Shown here: positions 17,184 to 26,238 of the stretch, in pieces
Layout: the number at the start of each line of letters is the position of its first letter
How positions within the stretch are numbered: position 1 is the stretch's first letter
Source: an uncultured Pseudomonadota bacterium
GTDB taxonomy: Bacteria > Pseudomonadota > Alphaproteobacteria > RF32 > CAG-239
DNA length: 43,754 nt
Reading direction: 5' to 3'
Assembly: GCA_949298065.1 (NCBI GenBank)
Contig: CASFUZ010000011.1
Location: forward strand, 1 to 43,754
Made by a program: the position numbers and the translations under genes
The notes under the pieces: model-generated
The model's input: only the letters and a program-made list of their open reading frames with translations
Database searches by the model: none
Told to the model about the DNA's origin: nothing

Positions 17184-18635
17184 TTATTTTTTATTATTGA
17201 GATCATCGCCTTGGGCAACATATGCTTCAACCGCGCGACTAGCTTTCTTCGGCAAGGCGATACAACCCGGACCGGAAATACAGCCGCCTTCACAGCACAT
17301 AACCTCAAGCATATTGTTCTCACAGCCTTTTGAGCCATAACGCTTGAGTAAGCGAATGTTTTCTTTGGTGAGACCATCTATGCGTTCGGCTTTGACTTCG
17401 GCTTTGTCACCGATGATAGAGGCAACAGCGCCTGAAACACCACCGGTTAAGGGGAATTGACGACCTTGAGCGTAAGATACGGTTGTAAACTCAGCCGGTT
17501 CGCATTCATCAATATTGATGCCTGCAGCAACAAACATTGCGCCAAGTTCTTCAAAAGTCAGAACATAGTCAACATTTGGATCATATTCAGCTTCGGCACG
17601 TTTAGCTAAGCAAGGGCCAACAAAAACGGCTACACAATCCGGATGTTCTTTCTTAACCAACTCTGCCGTGTAGTACATCGGTGTTTTGGTATGTGATACA
17701 TAAGGCTGAATTTCCGGAATGTGAACCTGTGCGGCTCTGAAATATGCCGGGCAGCAGGAAGTGGTCATCAGCTTCTCGCCGTTTTCCATTTTTTCCATAA
17801 ATTCGGCAGCTTCTTTTTGGGTTGTTATGTCGGCACCGACAGCAACTTCAATAACATCACTGAAGCCGACTTTTTTTAGTGCACCAACGACATTTCCGAT
17901 ATCTCCGGGGAATTGACCAATGATTGCCGGAGCAAGCATGGCAACAACCTTTTTATCCGTTTCGTTAAGAAGTTTTAGAACATCTACCATTTGTGAACGT
18001 TCTACAATAGCGCCGAATGGGCAAGATTGCAGACATTTGCCGCAAGAGATGCAGGTGTCATGATTGATGTGTTCTTTGCCAAACTCATCTTTGGTGATTG
18101 CTCCGACCGGACAAGCCTCTTCGCAAGGAACAGGAATGCGGATGATGGAATGGTAGGGACAAACTTCATGGCATTTTCCGCAGTTAACGCATTTGTCCGG
18201 GTCAATATGTGCTCTGCCGTTAACAAAAGAAATGGCTTCTTTCGGGCAGTTCATTTGGCAAGGACGGGCGAAACAACCGCGGCAAGCGTTGGTTACCATA
18301 TATTGAGCTTTAATACAGGCTGAGCAAGCGACATCAATAACACAAAGCTGTGCTTTCTCGGGTTTTGTGCGCTGTAAAGCTTCTTCGCCATATTGTGCCA
18401 AAGATTTCAGCTCATCGGTTTCTTCTTCCGGAGAAAAACCAAGGCTTGACATACAGCGATATTTTAATACTGCACGATCCTTGTAAATACAGCAGCGGCT
18501 GGGTTGTTGTTCTTTCGGGCGCAGTTCCAGCGGAATGCGGTCTGCGTTTTTAAACTTATCTGCAAAATAGCTTTCGGCAATTTTGATTAAGATGCGGGTG
18601 CGCATCTGGTTGGCATTGTTTTTGGGTATAAGCAC
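17184..18635 (-). CDS. [FeFe]-hydrogenase, group B-like, monomeric
   Basis: The 483-residue protein reversibly reduces protons to H2. Ferredoxin-type clusters occupy the N-terminal half: C118-C130 (CxxCx4Cx3C), C149-C159 and C195-C205 (CxxCxxCx3C), plus C171/C175. The H-cluster domain follows: L1 TSCCP at 292-296, keeping the proton-transfer Cys; L2 GPCLAK at 340-345 (GPC instead of the MPC of group A); and L3 VMCCEGGC to C452. These are group B features. The start is GTG 18635 with GGAG upstream; ATG 18605 is an alternative. It is the last gene of the operon. The maturases HydE, HydF and HydG are not in the window and must be encoded elsewhere if it is active. Confidence 0.85.
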   Translation of the reverse strand: MLIPKNNANQMRTRILIKIAESYFADKFKNADRIPLELRPKEQQPSRCCIYKDRAVLKYRCMSSLGFSPEEETDELKSLAQYGEEALQRTKPEKAQLCVIDVACSACIKAQYMVTNACRGCFARPCQMNCPKEAISFVNGRAHIDPDKCVNCGKCHEVCPYHSIIRIPVPCEEACPVGAITKDEFGKEHINHDTCISCGKCLQSCPFGAIVERSQMVDVLKLLNETDKKVVAMLAPAIIGQFPGDIGNVVGALKKVGFSDVIEVAVGADITTQKEAAEFMEKMENGEKLMTTSCCPAYFRAAQVHIPEIQPYVSHTKTPMYYTAELVKKEHPDCVAVFVGPCLAKRAEAEYDPNVDYVLTFEELGAMFVAAGINIDECEPAEFTTVSYAQGRQFPLTGGVSGAVASIIGDKAEVKAERIDGLTKENIRLLKRYGSKGCENNMLEVMCCEGGCISGPGCIALPKKASRAVEAYVAQGDDLNNKK

Positions 18636-18662
18636 TGTATCAGTTCTCCATTCAATCTTTAA

Positions 18663-18932
18663 TTAGCCTTCTTGGGCTTTGATAATTTCGCGAATCTTGG
18701 TTACAACTTTTTCAAAAGTTGCTTCTTCAATCAATTCATCATTAACCATTACAAACGGGCCTTTGTTATATTTGGTTTTGATGTCTTTGCAGAGGTTCAT
18801 GCATCTGACCTCAACAATCTCAATTTTGTCGGCAATATCGGCGGGAGGGGTGAACTCCAGAGCCTGAATTTGGGCTGCACCCATTACAAAGCAGGAAGTT
18901 CCCGAGCAGATTTTTACTGTTACTTTAGTCAT
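18663..18932 (-). CDS. 2Fe-2S thioredoxin-like ferredoxin
   Basis: The 89-residue protein has the four-Cys pattern of NuoE/HydC-like thioredoxin-fold ferredoxins: C9-x4-C14 (CSGTSC) and C44-x3-C48 (CMNLC). Such proteins bind one [2Fe-2S] cluster and move electrons between NAD(P)H-linked enzymes and hydrogenases. Lying between the phosphatase and the group B hydrogenase, it is a plausible electron partner of either hydrogenase. GAGGAC precedes the start. Confidence 0.85.
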   Translation of the reverse strand: MTKVTVKICSGTSCFVMGAAQIQALEFTPPADIADKIEIVEVRCMNLCKDIKTKYNKGPFVMVNDELIEEATFEKVVTKIREIIKAQEG

Positions 18933-18959
18933 GGTTTTGTCCTCTTTTGGGTTGTGGCA

Positions 18960-20135
18960 TCAGATATATCTGACGCTGATTTCTTTTAAGTATTGGCTCT
19001 GCAAAAGCCTGAATATTTTTTTGACAATATTACGCCGAATCTCCAATTCCATCGGAAGGTTTGGGTCCTGATGGGCGATGTTGATTTTGGTGCCGACAAC
19101 AAAGTCTATCTTGTCGCTGTCTAAGAGCATTTTGGTTAAACGAACCGCTGCATTGTTTTTATTTTTATCTATGCCTTCTTTTAGCATACGATAAACTTCG
19201 GTCAAGGTTAAAATTCCTTCCGTTACCAAATCCACGCCTTCCATTATGGAAGCCATCGGGATTTTATCGTCAAAACTGGTTTTGTCAATCTCGCATTTTA
19301 GGCAAAGTTCACGTTCTACAATATTAGCCGTTGTGCCGCCACAAATAACCGTCTTGCCATCATAATTGGCGACAAGTTCCGCAAACTCATGATCTTTGTC
19401 TTCATCAAACGGCGGACCGGTTAATATCAAAAGCTTTCTTGGTTTACGAAAATATAGAACAACGCAACTAATATCATCTCCGGCTTTGTGCTCTACTTCT
19501 TTATCCAAAGCCTCATGTACTACCGCGCGGGCCAAATCATGCGCTGATATGTAAGGATTCTTGCGAATCTCTTTTAATATGAAATCCAAACAACCTTGTC
19601 TTCCCCAGCCTAAAGGATATTTTTTGTTGCCTAATCCGGCTTGGGTTACACCATCTGAAACCATAATGATACGGTCTTCCGGTTGCGTGGTTAATTGCGA
19701 AACGCTGATGGTGCGGTCTTTCCATTTGGGGGAAGATATTTCTCGGCATTTGACCGTTAGCGGTTTGAAGTCCCGAATAAACATATGCGGCGGATTGTCC
19801 ATTTCAATAATCCGTGTCTTACCTCCCAACTCGCTGTCTACAATAGAAAAAGTGGCATAACTGATTTTGCGCACCTGACATATGGGCAAAGCATCCATCA
19901 TAATCTCTGATGAGCGCAGAAGCTCCATATTGCTTTCAACAAATTTCATCGCCATCCGTGTCGTCATAGAAGATAATATATTCGCTTTGACTCCTGAGCC
20001 CAAGCCATCAGAGAGAATTGATATGATGCGTTGTTCTTCGGGAATCTTTTTGGAAAAAACCGTGTCTCCAAAGCAATCTTCGCCGTCTTTTTGGCATTGA
20101 TGTGTGCCTATTTCAATAAACAACGAATCGTTCAT
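18960..20135 (-). CDS. SpoIIE/PP2C-type Ser/Thr phosphatase
   Basis: The 391-residue protein has the SpoIIE-type PP2C domain in residues 1-230, with metal-binding Asp in SDGLGSG (D43), VSDGVTQAG (D161) and GDDIS (D220/D221). Residues 235-391 form a second conserved domain I do not recognise (starts LLILTGPPFDEDKDHE). PP2C phosphatases remove phosphate from Ser/Thr of signalling proteins. In Firmicutes a SpoIIE phosphatase accompanies sensory hydrogenases, and here it begins two bases after the sensory hydrogenase, so it is the likely output. The substrate is not visible. Confidence 0.85.
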   Translation of the reverse strand: MNDSLFIEIGTHQCQKDGEDCFGDTVFSKKIPEEQRIISILSDGLGSGVKANILSSMTTRMAMKFVESNMELLRSSEIMMDALPICQVRKISYATFSIVDSELGGKTRIIEMDNPPHMFIRDFKPLTVKCREISSPKWKDRTISVSQLTTQPEDRIIMVSDGVTQAGLGNKKYPLGWGRQGCLDFILKEIRKNPYISAHDLARAVVHEALDKEVEHKAGDDISCVVLYFRKPRKLLILTGPPFDEDKDHEFAELVANYDGKTVICGGTTANIVERELCLKCEIDKTSFDDKIPMASIMEGVDLVTEGILTLTEVYRMLKEGIDKNKNNAAVRLTKMLLDSDKIDFVVGTKINIAHQDPNLPMELEIRRNIVKKIFRLLQSQYLKEISVRYI

Positions 20136-20137
20136 TT

Positions 20138-21925
20138 TTAATAATCCCGTTTGTTGGAATTGGTGCGTATGGTTAAGTCGCTGTTGTTTTGTTCATCGTC
20201 TGCAGCAAAGTCTTTGGCGATGGAACGCAGCAAAACTTCCGTCTCGGCCATATGCTCGCCTAAAGTGCAGGCGATTTGCTGGACGGTAGCCAGATTTTTA
20301 TGGATTACTTCTTTGGCTTTTTCGGCGATTTGTTCTTTTTTCATTTCCATATTAGTTACATCTTCAATGATGCCGCCGACAATTTGTTTTTTATCAATAT
20401 TGAAAACAACAACATCAAAAAGCTTATCATTAAAGCGGACATGCTCGCGGTGAATGTCTTGCTCTAAGTCTAAAGATGCCGAAAACAGATTGGTGAAGTT
20501 AATGAAATCACGCAGGTCTGCGCCGTGAAGATTTTCTTTGTCATAGATATCCGTATGTTCTTCATCATTCCAAAAAGTTTCAACAAATTTGTCATTATAT
20601 TCCATAATGCGGAGTTGGGCATTGGCGATGACAATCGGGGACGGAATGCAACGCAGAAGAGCGTTGGCTTTGCGTTGCGCTTGTTGTTTCATGTGTGAAA
20701 CACACATCTCGGGCTCGGCTTTACCATCTAACAAAGCTTTGGCAAAGTTGCGGCAGGTGTTGTAACCGCAGCCGCCACAGTTAATTTCATCTTCAATGCT
20801 ATATTTACCGATGGTGGCCAGAATCTTTTTAATCTCGGCTTCATCATGTTCGGGCGGCGTGATACTTTCTTCCTTATAATCTAAAGAAATATCTACACTC
20901 GGGTTGCGTTTGCCAGCCAGACCAGAAAAATCACTTTCTTTTAAAACTTCCAATCTTTTTTCAAAGCCGGATTTCTTTGAAGAGGTGCAAGGACCGTTAA
21001 TGCAGCCTCCTTCGCAAGCCAGACATTCAATGAAGACGGGACGGTCAAAATCGGCATCTTTGATGTTTTTTAGTTCTCTTTTGATGTTTTCAATGCCGGT
21101 GATTTGCATTAAATAGGCCTTTTTACTTTGTTCATAAGGCTTCAGTGTTTCTATCATGCCGCCTTCAACCGGATAAGCGGCACCTTCCTCGGCTTTGGCC
21201 AGAACAAACTTGTCAAAGACAGAAGTGTGAATGTCTTTTAGGTCAATATTTTCTTCTTTGAGCCATTGTCTTAAGTCATTAAAGCTTAGGCTTAAGCTTA
21301 GCAAGTCAGGATGTTTGTCGGCTTCAAGTTTCTTGGCTATGCAAGGGCCGATAAAAATAATCTCAATATCCTTACCAAGCGCTTTTTTGAGCAAGCGGCA
21401 GTGCGCTAATAGTGGCGATGTCAGCTTGGTAAGATTGGATGTCCGTTCTGGTAAGTATTTGTTCACATATTCAACAACAGCAGGGCAAGCGGTGGAGATG
21501 AATAAATGATTTTCCGAAGAGGAATCGGCGGCCGAATCATCAAGCAATTTTGCGACATTGGCTGAAACTTCTTCCGCGCCCAAGGCTGTTTCGCTGACAC
21601 CACGAAAGCCTAAACGGCGTAAGGCGGCAATCATCTGTTCTTTACTAACATCGTCAAATTCGGTAATCCAAGACGGAGCCAGAGAAACATAGACATCTTT
21701 GCCGCTTTGAATGAGGTGTTTGGCGCGGGTTAAGTCGTTGCGCGCTTGTTTGGCTTTGGCCGGACAAACTCTGTAACAAGTGCCGCAGGCTATGCACAAA
21801 TCCGGAACAATCATAGCGGAACTATCTTCAATTTTAATAGCCTTGACCGGACAACGGCGAACGCATTTGTAACAGTCTTGACAGTTGTTTTTGATGGTAT
21901 AAAGGGGATATTCGCGGTTGGACAT
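20138..21925 (-). CDS. Sensory [FeFe]-hydrogenase, group C (HydS-like)
   Basis: The 595-residue protein has, in order: two 4Fe-4S ferredoxin motifs (C15-C25, C44-C54), an H-cluster domain (L1 TACP at 145-148, L2 GPCIAK at 193-198, L3 CLACEGGC at 301-308), an FeS domain (C383, C386, C391, C408), a PAS domain (about 420-525) and a C-terminal coiled coil (526-575). L1 has Ala146 where catalytic enzymes have the proton-transfer Cys, as reported for sensory hydrogenases. Group C enzymes are thought to sense H2 and signal through their C-terminal domains. The SpoIIE phosphatase follows two bases later. No kinase domain is attached. Confidence 0.9.
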   Translation of the reverse strand: MSNREYPLYTIKNNCQDCYKCVRRCPVKAIKIEDSSAMIVPDLCIACGTCYRVCPAKAKQARNDLTRAKHLIQSGKDVYVSLAPSWITEFDDVSKEQMIAALRRLGFRGVSETALGAEEVSANVAKLLDDSAADSSSENHLFISTACPAVVEYVNKYLPERTSNLTKLTSPLLAHCRLLKKALGKDIEIIFIGPCIAKKLEADKHPDLLSLSLSFNDLRQWLKEENIDLKDIHTSVFDKFVLAKAEEGAAYPVEGGMIETLKPYEQSKKAYLMQITGIENIKRELKNIKDADFDRPVFIECLACEGGCINGPCTSSKKSGFEKRLEVLKESDFSGLAGKRNPSVDISLDYKEESITPPEHDEAEIKKILATIGKYSIEDEINCGGCGYNTCRNFAKALLDGKAEPEMCVSHMKQQAQRKANALLRCIPSPIVIANAQLRIMEYNDKFVETFWNDEEHTDIYDKENLHGADLRDFINFTNLFSASLDLEQDIHREHVRFNDKLFDVVVFNIDKKQIVGGIIEDVTNMEMKKEQIAEKAKEVIHKNLATVQQIACTLGEHMAETEVLLRSIAKDFAADDEQNNSDLTIRTNSNKRDY

Positions 21926-21946
21926 GGTTCGCCTGCCTTAAAAAAA

Positions 21947-22201
21947 TTAATCTTGTTTTGAAGCGGAAAAATGTTTTTCCAGAATGTCTAAAAGGGAGCC
22001 TTGGTCAATGTTGTTATATTCAACATCATCAATACAGATATTGGGACCTTTGGAGCATTTGTCGCAACAGCGCAAGCCGGTGAGCTCTACCTCCGCATCT
22101 AAGCCGTGCTCGTCTAAAAAACGTTGAATGACTTGCAGGTTTTTATTGTTACCACGTGCAAAACAGGAGCTGCCCATACAAACTTTTATTGTTGATGTCA
22201 T
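21947..22201 (-). CDS. 2Fe-2S thioredoxin-like ferredoxin
   Basis: The 84-residue protein is the first gene of the hydrogenase operon. It has C8-x4-C13 (CMGSSC) and C45/C46-x3-C49 (CCDKC), the [2Fe-2S] ligand spacing of NuoE-type proteins, and it resembles the protein at 18663 without being close to it. CGGAG eight bases upstream fixes the start. Electron transfer to the sensory hydrogenase is the likely role, by position. Confidence 0.85.
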   Translation of the reverse strand: MTSTIKVCMGSSCFARGNNKNLQVIQRFLDEHGLDAEVELTGLRCCDKCSKGPNICIDDVEYNNIDQGSLLDILEKHFSASKQD

Positions 22202-22238
22202 TCAAGAATCTCCGATTGTTGGCGAAAAGTTATTTTAA

Positions 22239-22267
22239 AGTATAAAAGCTGTGAAGAAAAAACGCAA
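22239..22267 (-). promoter_or_regulatory. Candidate promoter of the hydrogenase operon
   Basis: On the minus strand TTGCGT (22262-22267) and TATACT (22239-22244) are 17 bases apart, giving a start near 22232 and a leader of about 30 bases before the gene at 22201. The interval is shared with the divergent histidine kinase. Confidence 0.55.
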
Positions 22268-22345
22268 TCCAAATTTATGTTTGGTGCTTGTTTTTGAAAA
22301 AGAGCTGTGGCAAAATGAAAATAGATTTTTTGTGAGGGGTTTTGT

Positions 22346-23599
22346 ATGGCGGAAGATGTTTTGATAATTGTTTTAGCTATCTTAGCGGTTGTTTTTGCTT
22401 TGTTGTTTGTTGCAATGAAGGAAAAAGACAAACAAAACCAAAAGGGTAATGCCCTTCTTAAAGAGCAGCTTAAGCAAGCGTATAAGTCGGAAGCTGCAGC
22501 AAGAATGGCCAGTGGGGCGGCTCATGATTTTAACAATATGTTATCAGGAATTTGTGGTGCGGCAGAATGTTTGAAGCAAAAGTTGTCTGAAGAAACGGGC
22601 TTAAAAAAATATTGTGATATTATTTTGGGGGGATGTGAACGAGCTTCTCATTTGGCCAGACAGATGACAAGGCTTTCTCTTAAGCCTGATGATCATTGCG
22701 AGGCAATGGATTTGGCTGCCGGTTTAGACGAGAGCTTGCGTTTGTTAGAGCATGGGTTGAGCAAAAGTATTAAAATCGTGCGTAAATTTGAAGATAAGTC
22801 TTTGTTTGTTAACTTGAGCGGGGAACATTTACAAAGCTTGATTCTGAACCTTGGCTTTAATGCTGCAGATGCGATGAGTGATAAAGGTAAAATTACGGTT
22901 GGTTTACGCCGTGTGTCTTTGCGTGATGATGAGATTAGGGATTGTTTGATGTCTCCTCCTGCAGGTGATTTTGCTGAAATAAGTTTTGCCGATAGTGGTA
23001 CGGGGATTGCCTCGGAAAATATGGCGCATATCTTTGAACCTTTTTTTACGACCAAAAAAGCAGGCAAGGGGAATGGTTTGGGGTTGGCCGAAGTTTACGG
23101 AACTGTGGCTGCCGCAGGCGGAACACTTAAGGTTGAAAACCAAAAGAAAGGCGCTTGCTTTTATGTCTTTTTGCCTTTAGTTCTGAAAAAACATGCCCCG
23201 AAAAAAACAAAGAAAACGAATCAGAAATTGGCCGTTAGGATTTTGGTGGTTGATGATGATGCTTTGCAACGTACTTTGGCTTATGAAATTTTGACCGGAA
23301 TAGGTTGTGAGGTTAAAACTGCAGAGAATGTTGCGGCAGCAACTGAGGTTTGCAAAAAAGAGTTTAAGCCAGATGTTTTGATGACTGATGTGTTTTTGCC
23401 TGACGGTGAGGGGAGCAAGGTTTATGACAGATTGAAGAAAAGTCATAAAAATCTTAAGGTTGTCTTTTTGAGCGGAGGGGAACCGGGAGAGAAAATTCAG
23501 AAGACCTTGCTTAAAGATAAGTATGCAACATTTTTAGCTAAACCTTGTCGCGCAGAACAGGTGAAGGAAACGCTGCAATTCTTGTTAGCAAAAGCGTAA
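22346..23599 (+). CDS. Membrane-anchored hybrid histidine kinase
   Basis: The 417-residue protein has one N-terminal transmembrane helix (about 5-23), a histidine phosphorylation site H60 in AAHDFNNML, an ATPase domain with N168/N172 (ILNLGFNAADAM), ADSGTGI and GKGNGLGLAEVYG, and a receiver domain (298-415) with D348 (MTDVFLPDG) and K399. The HDFNN motif is that of CckA-like hybrid kinases. There is no periplasmic sensor domain, so the input is probably cytoplasmic or absent. It diverges from the hydrogenase operon and is followed by two EAL-like genes. GAGGGG supports the start. Confidence 0.9.
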   Translation: MAEDVLIIVLAILAVVFALLFVAMKEKDKQNQKGNALLKEQLKQAYKSEAAARMASGAAHDFNNMLSGICGAAECLKQKLSEETGLKKYCDIILGGCERASHLARQMTRLSLKPDDHCEAMDLAAGLDESLRLLEHGLSKSIKIVRKFEDKSLFVNLSGEHLQSLILNLGFNAADAMSDKGKITVGLRRVSLRDDEIRDCLMSPPAGDFAEISFADSGTGIASENMAHIFEPFFTTKKAGKGNGLGLAEVYGTVAAAGGTLKVENQKKGACFYVFLPLVLKKHAPKKTKKTNQKLAVRILVVDDDALQRTLAYEILTGIGCEVKTAENVAAATEVCKKEFKPDVLMTDVFLPDGEGSKVYDRLKKSHKNLKVVFLSGGEPGEKIQKTLLKDKYATFLAKPCRAEQVKETLQFLLAKA

Positions 23600-23659
23600 G
23601 TTACTTGATAAAAATGTGCAAAAGTTTAAAATACTTTTTGAGTCATATGGAGTTTTTAA

Positions 23660-24946
23660 TTGGCAACAATGAATAATATGCAGAATAAAATGTCTGAAAA
23701 GTATTTGCTGGAAGCGTTGGAACGAATTGCCAAGAATCCTTTTGGCTATGATGTTTTGTATGTTAGTATTTCTAAGCTTAAACCCAAAAACAGGCATCCA
23801 GAGTTTGTAAAAATATTTGCCAGATTGTTTGATAGTGTGGTCGGTTCGGCACGTGGACAGTTTTTTGTGCTTTCTAACGGCGATTTCGTTATTTTGGCTA
23901 AGAATATTACATCTGAAATGGTGGATGAAGCCATGCAAAAATTACGCCAAGGGCTTTCATCTGATCCAATCGTACATTCTCATGGCGGGACAGAGTTTGC
24001 TCGGGTGATTAGTTTTCCTCAAGAATTTGCCGCTTTTTGCGAATATGTGGAAAAACTTATTCAGTCCCCTGATGAAAAATTGGAGGAAATTGATTATAAA
24101 AGACCTCTTGAAGCTAAAGAAGTTGATGATGTTACGGAAATTCTTGATATTGCAGATATTTCAGATATCGTTAAAAGACAAAGTGTGCTTCGTGTCTTGG
24201 GTGGGGGCAAATTTAAGGTCTTGTTTCAGGAATTCTTTGTTGCCATTAAAGATTTGAGCTTAAATTTTGATCCGAATCTTGACTTGGTGGCAAACCGTTG
24301 GATGTTTATGTACTTGAGTCAAACTTTGGATAAAAAAGTGTTGTCCGCTCTTCCTGTCGCGGAATTACAAAAATGGCCCGAATTTATTAGTATGAACCTT
24401 AATTTGTCTTCTGTCTTTTCTCGCGAATTTGTGGATTTTGCAAAAAGTTTTTTGCGTGGCGAAAAAAAACTTATTGTAGAAGTTAAGTTGATGGATGTTT
24501 TTAATAATCTGCCGCTTTATTTTGAAGCTAAGGAAATTTTGCATCGCGGCGGTAATAAGCTCCTTATTGATGAAGTGGATGCGGCAGCGTTGAAAATGCT
24601 TAATATTAAAAGACTTGAACCTGATTTGGTTAAAATCTTTTATGAACCTTTGTTGGAATATGATTTGGAAAATGAGAGCTTGCGTAAATGTATTAATGAT
24701 GTGGGGCGCGAAAATGTTATTTTAGCAAAGTGTCTTGATGAAAAAGCTCTGAAATGGGGTATCCATTATGGTATTACGGCTTTCCAAGGACCGTTTATGG
24801 ATAATTTGGAGGTTGCACTCATTCGTACTAAATGTTCTAACGGTAAAAATTGTTCCACGCAGGAGTGTTTGAAAAGACGCCGTTTGTTGCTCGGACGTTT
24901 GCGTGATGAATGTGTCTGTAAAGATATGCTGGAAGATTTGTTGTGA
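23660..24946 (+). CDS. Degenerate GGDEF/EAL-fold protein with Cys-rich tail
   Basis: The 428-residue protein starts at TTG 23660 (GGAG eight bases upstream); ATG 23669 would be too far. Residues 25-85 resemble a worn GGDEF domain (FVLSNGDFVILAK). Residues 185-380 follow the EAL fold: LFQEFFVAIKDL, MNLNLSSVF, the DDFGTG region as LLIDEVDAAALKML, VKIF and AFQGPF. The catalytic EAL, DDFGTG and AEGVE motifs are missing, so c-di-GMP hydrolysis is not expected; binding or a protein-protein role is possible. The C terminus has five Cys (C392, C398, C403, C418, C420) that could bind metal. The next gene is a paralogue. Confidence 0.75.
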   Translation: MATMNNMQNKMSEKYLLEALERIAKNPFGYDVLYVSISKLKPKNRHPEFVKIFARLFDSVVGSARGQFFVLSNGDFVILAKNITSEMVDEAMQKLRQGLSSDPIVHSHGGTEFARVISFPQEFAAFCEYVEKLIQSPDEKLEEIDYKRPLEAKEVDDVTEILDIADISDIVKRQSVLRVLGGGKFKVLFQEFFVAIKDLSLNFDPNLDLVANRWMFMYLSQTLDKKVLSALPVAELQKWPEFISMNLNLSSVFSREFVDFAKSFLRGEKKLIVEVKLMDVFNNLPLYFEAKEILHRGGNKLLIDEVDAAALKMLNIKRLEPDLVKIFYEPLLEYDLENESLRKCINDVGRENVILAKCLDEKALKWGIHYGITAFQGPFMDNLEVALIRTKCSNGKNCSTQECLKRRRLLLGRLRDECVCKDMLEDLL

Positions 24947-24955
24947 GGGTAAGTA

Positions 24956-26236
24956 ATGTTTTCTTTTAATAAAAATGAACCTGAAAAACCTTCTTTTACA
25001 AAGAATACGTTGATCCTAGATTATTTGATGCGAATTGAAAAGGATTTGGATAATTATCAGGCATTGTGTATCTTTATTCATAAATTGCAAAGTCAAAAAA
25101 TTCGTATGATGCAGCGCCAAGAGTTGATTGAAACTTTTGAAAATGTGATTAAGAAAAGCGGTGGTGAAATCTTTGGTTTGCCTAATGATGATATGGTTGT
25201 TATTTTTAACAAACTTGCCCATGATGAAATTTTGGCTTGTTTAGTTAAAGTTCGTTTTATGTTTCATGATGATGCTTTTTTGCAAAATGCCTTTGATTTG
25301 GAAAGTGCAAAATTTGTGCAATTTTTTGAACTGGGAAATGGAGCCACAGATTTTAAACTTTTAATTAAATCAGTTAGTGAAAATAATGTTACTAATGGCG
25401 CAACCTCTCTTTCTGCTCCCTTAAAAGAAAAAAATGGGATCATGCCTTCTTTTATGAAGGGGCCTAGAAAATTGCGGCGCGAATTGACTCCCGCGATGTT
25501 GGCAAAAGTTCAAAAGGCTCTCTCTATGGCTGATTTTTCTAGCTTGATTAGACGGCAATCTGTTTGTGCTGTTATTGGAAAATCGCCTCCGCAAATGCTT
25601 TTTGATGAGGTATTTGTTTCTATTGCCGATTTGCGTGATACTTTGCTTCCGGATGTTGATTTGACGGCTAATCCTTGGTTGTTTCAGCATTTGACGGAAA
25701 CATTGGATAAGCGTGTTTTGGTCAGTATCAGTCGGCATGATGACGGTTCTCTTACCAATAATTTTTCAATTAACCTCAATGTGTCTACTATCTTGTCAGA
25801 TGAGTTTTTGGAATTTGATGATAATATTAATGCATCAATGCGCTCTTCTATTGTTTTGGAATTGCAGTTGGCTGATATTTTTAGTGATGTAAAAGCTTTT
25901 ATGCTGGCTAAGACTTTTGCACAATATCGCGGCTATAAAATCTGTATTGACGGTATTACGGTTGATAAGCTTAAATATATTAATCGTGAAAATTTGAATA
26001 GTGATTTGATTAAGATTATCTGGCATCCGACTTTTATGGATGTTATTAGTGAGGATAAGCATTTTACGGATTATGTTAATAAGGCTGAACGGGCTAGAAT
26101 GATTTTGTGCCGCGTTGATGATCCGCAAGCGGTGGAAGTTGGAAATTCGCTCGGTATTAATCTTTATCAGGGGCGTTATATTCAACGCTTGCTTCTAGCT
26201 CAACCCAGAAAAACTATCTTTAGCATTAAAAAATAA
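24956..26236 (+). CDS. Degenerate GGDEF/EAL-fold protein, paralogue
   Basis: The 426-residue protein is a paralogue of the preceding one over the EAL-like half: ADFSSLIRRQSVCAVIG matches ADISDIVKRQSVLRVLG, and FVSIADLRDTLLPDVDLTANPW matches FVAIKDLSLNFDPNLDLVANRW. It has the same losses of the EAL, DDFGTG and AEGVE motifs and ends GINLYQGRYIQ. Its N-terminal half is also GGDEF-like but degraded. It lacks the Cys-rich tail. ATG 24956 has GAGGG upstream and lies nine bases after the previous stop, so the pair is cotranscribed. Role unknown. Confidence 0.72.
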   Translation: MFSFNKNEPEKPSFTKNTLILDYLMRIEKDLDNYQALCIFIHKLQSQKIRMMQRQELIETFENVIKKSGGEIFGLPNDDMVVIFNKLAHDEILACLVKVRFMFHDDAFLQNAFDLESAKFVQFFELGNGATDFKLLIKSVSENNVTNGATSLSAPLKEKNGIMPSFMKGPRKLRRELTPAMLAKVQKALSMADFSSLIRRQSVCAVIGKSPPQMLFDEVFVSIADLRDTLLPDVDLTANPWLFQHLTETLDKRVLVSISRHDDGSLTNNFSINLNVSTILSDEFLEFDDNINASMRSSIVLELQLADIFSDVKAFMLAKTFAQYRGYKICIDGITVDKLKYINRENLNSDLIKIIWHPTFMDVISEDKHFTDYVNKAERARMILCRVDDPQAVEVGNSLGINLYQGRYIQRLLLAQPRKTIFSIKK

Positions 26237-26238
26237 AA

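Noticed and set aside
20138..21925. Catalytic group A hydrogenase for the 595-residue protein
   Set aside because: L1 is TACP instead of TSCCP, L2 has GPC, and the protein carries FeS and PAS domains typical of sensory group C.
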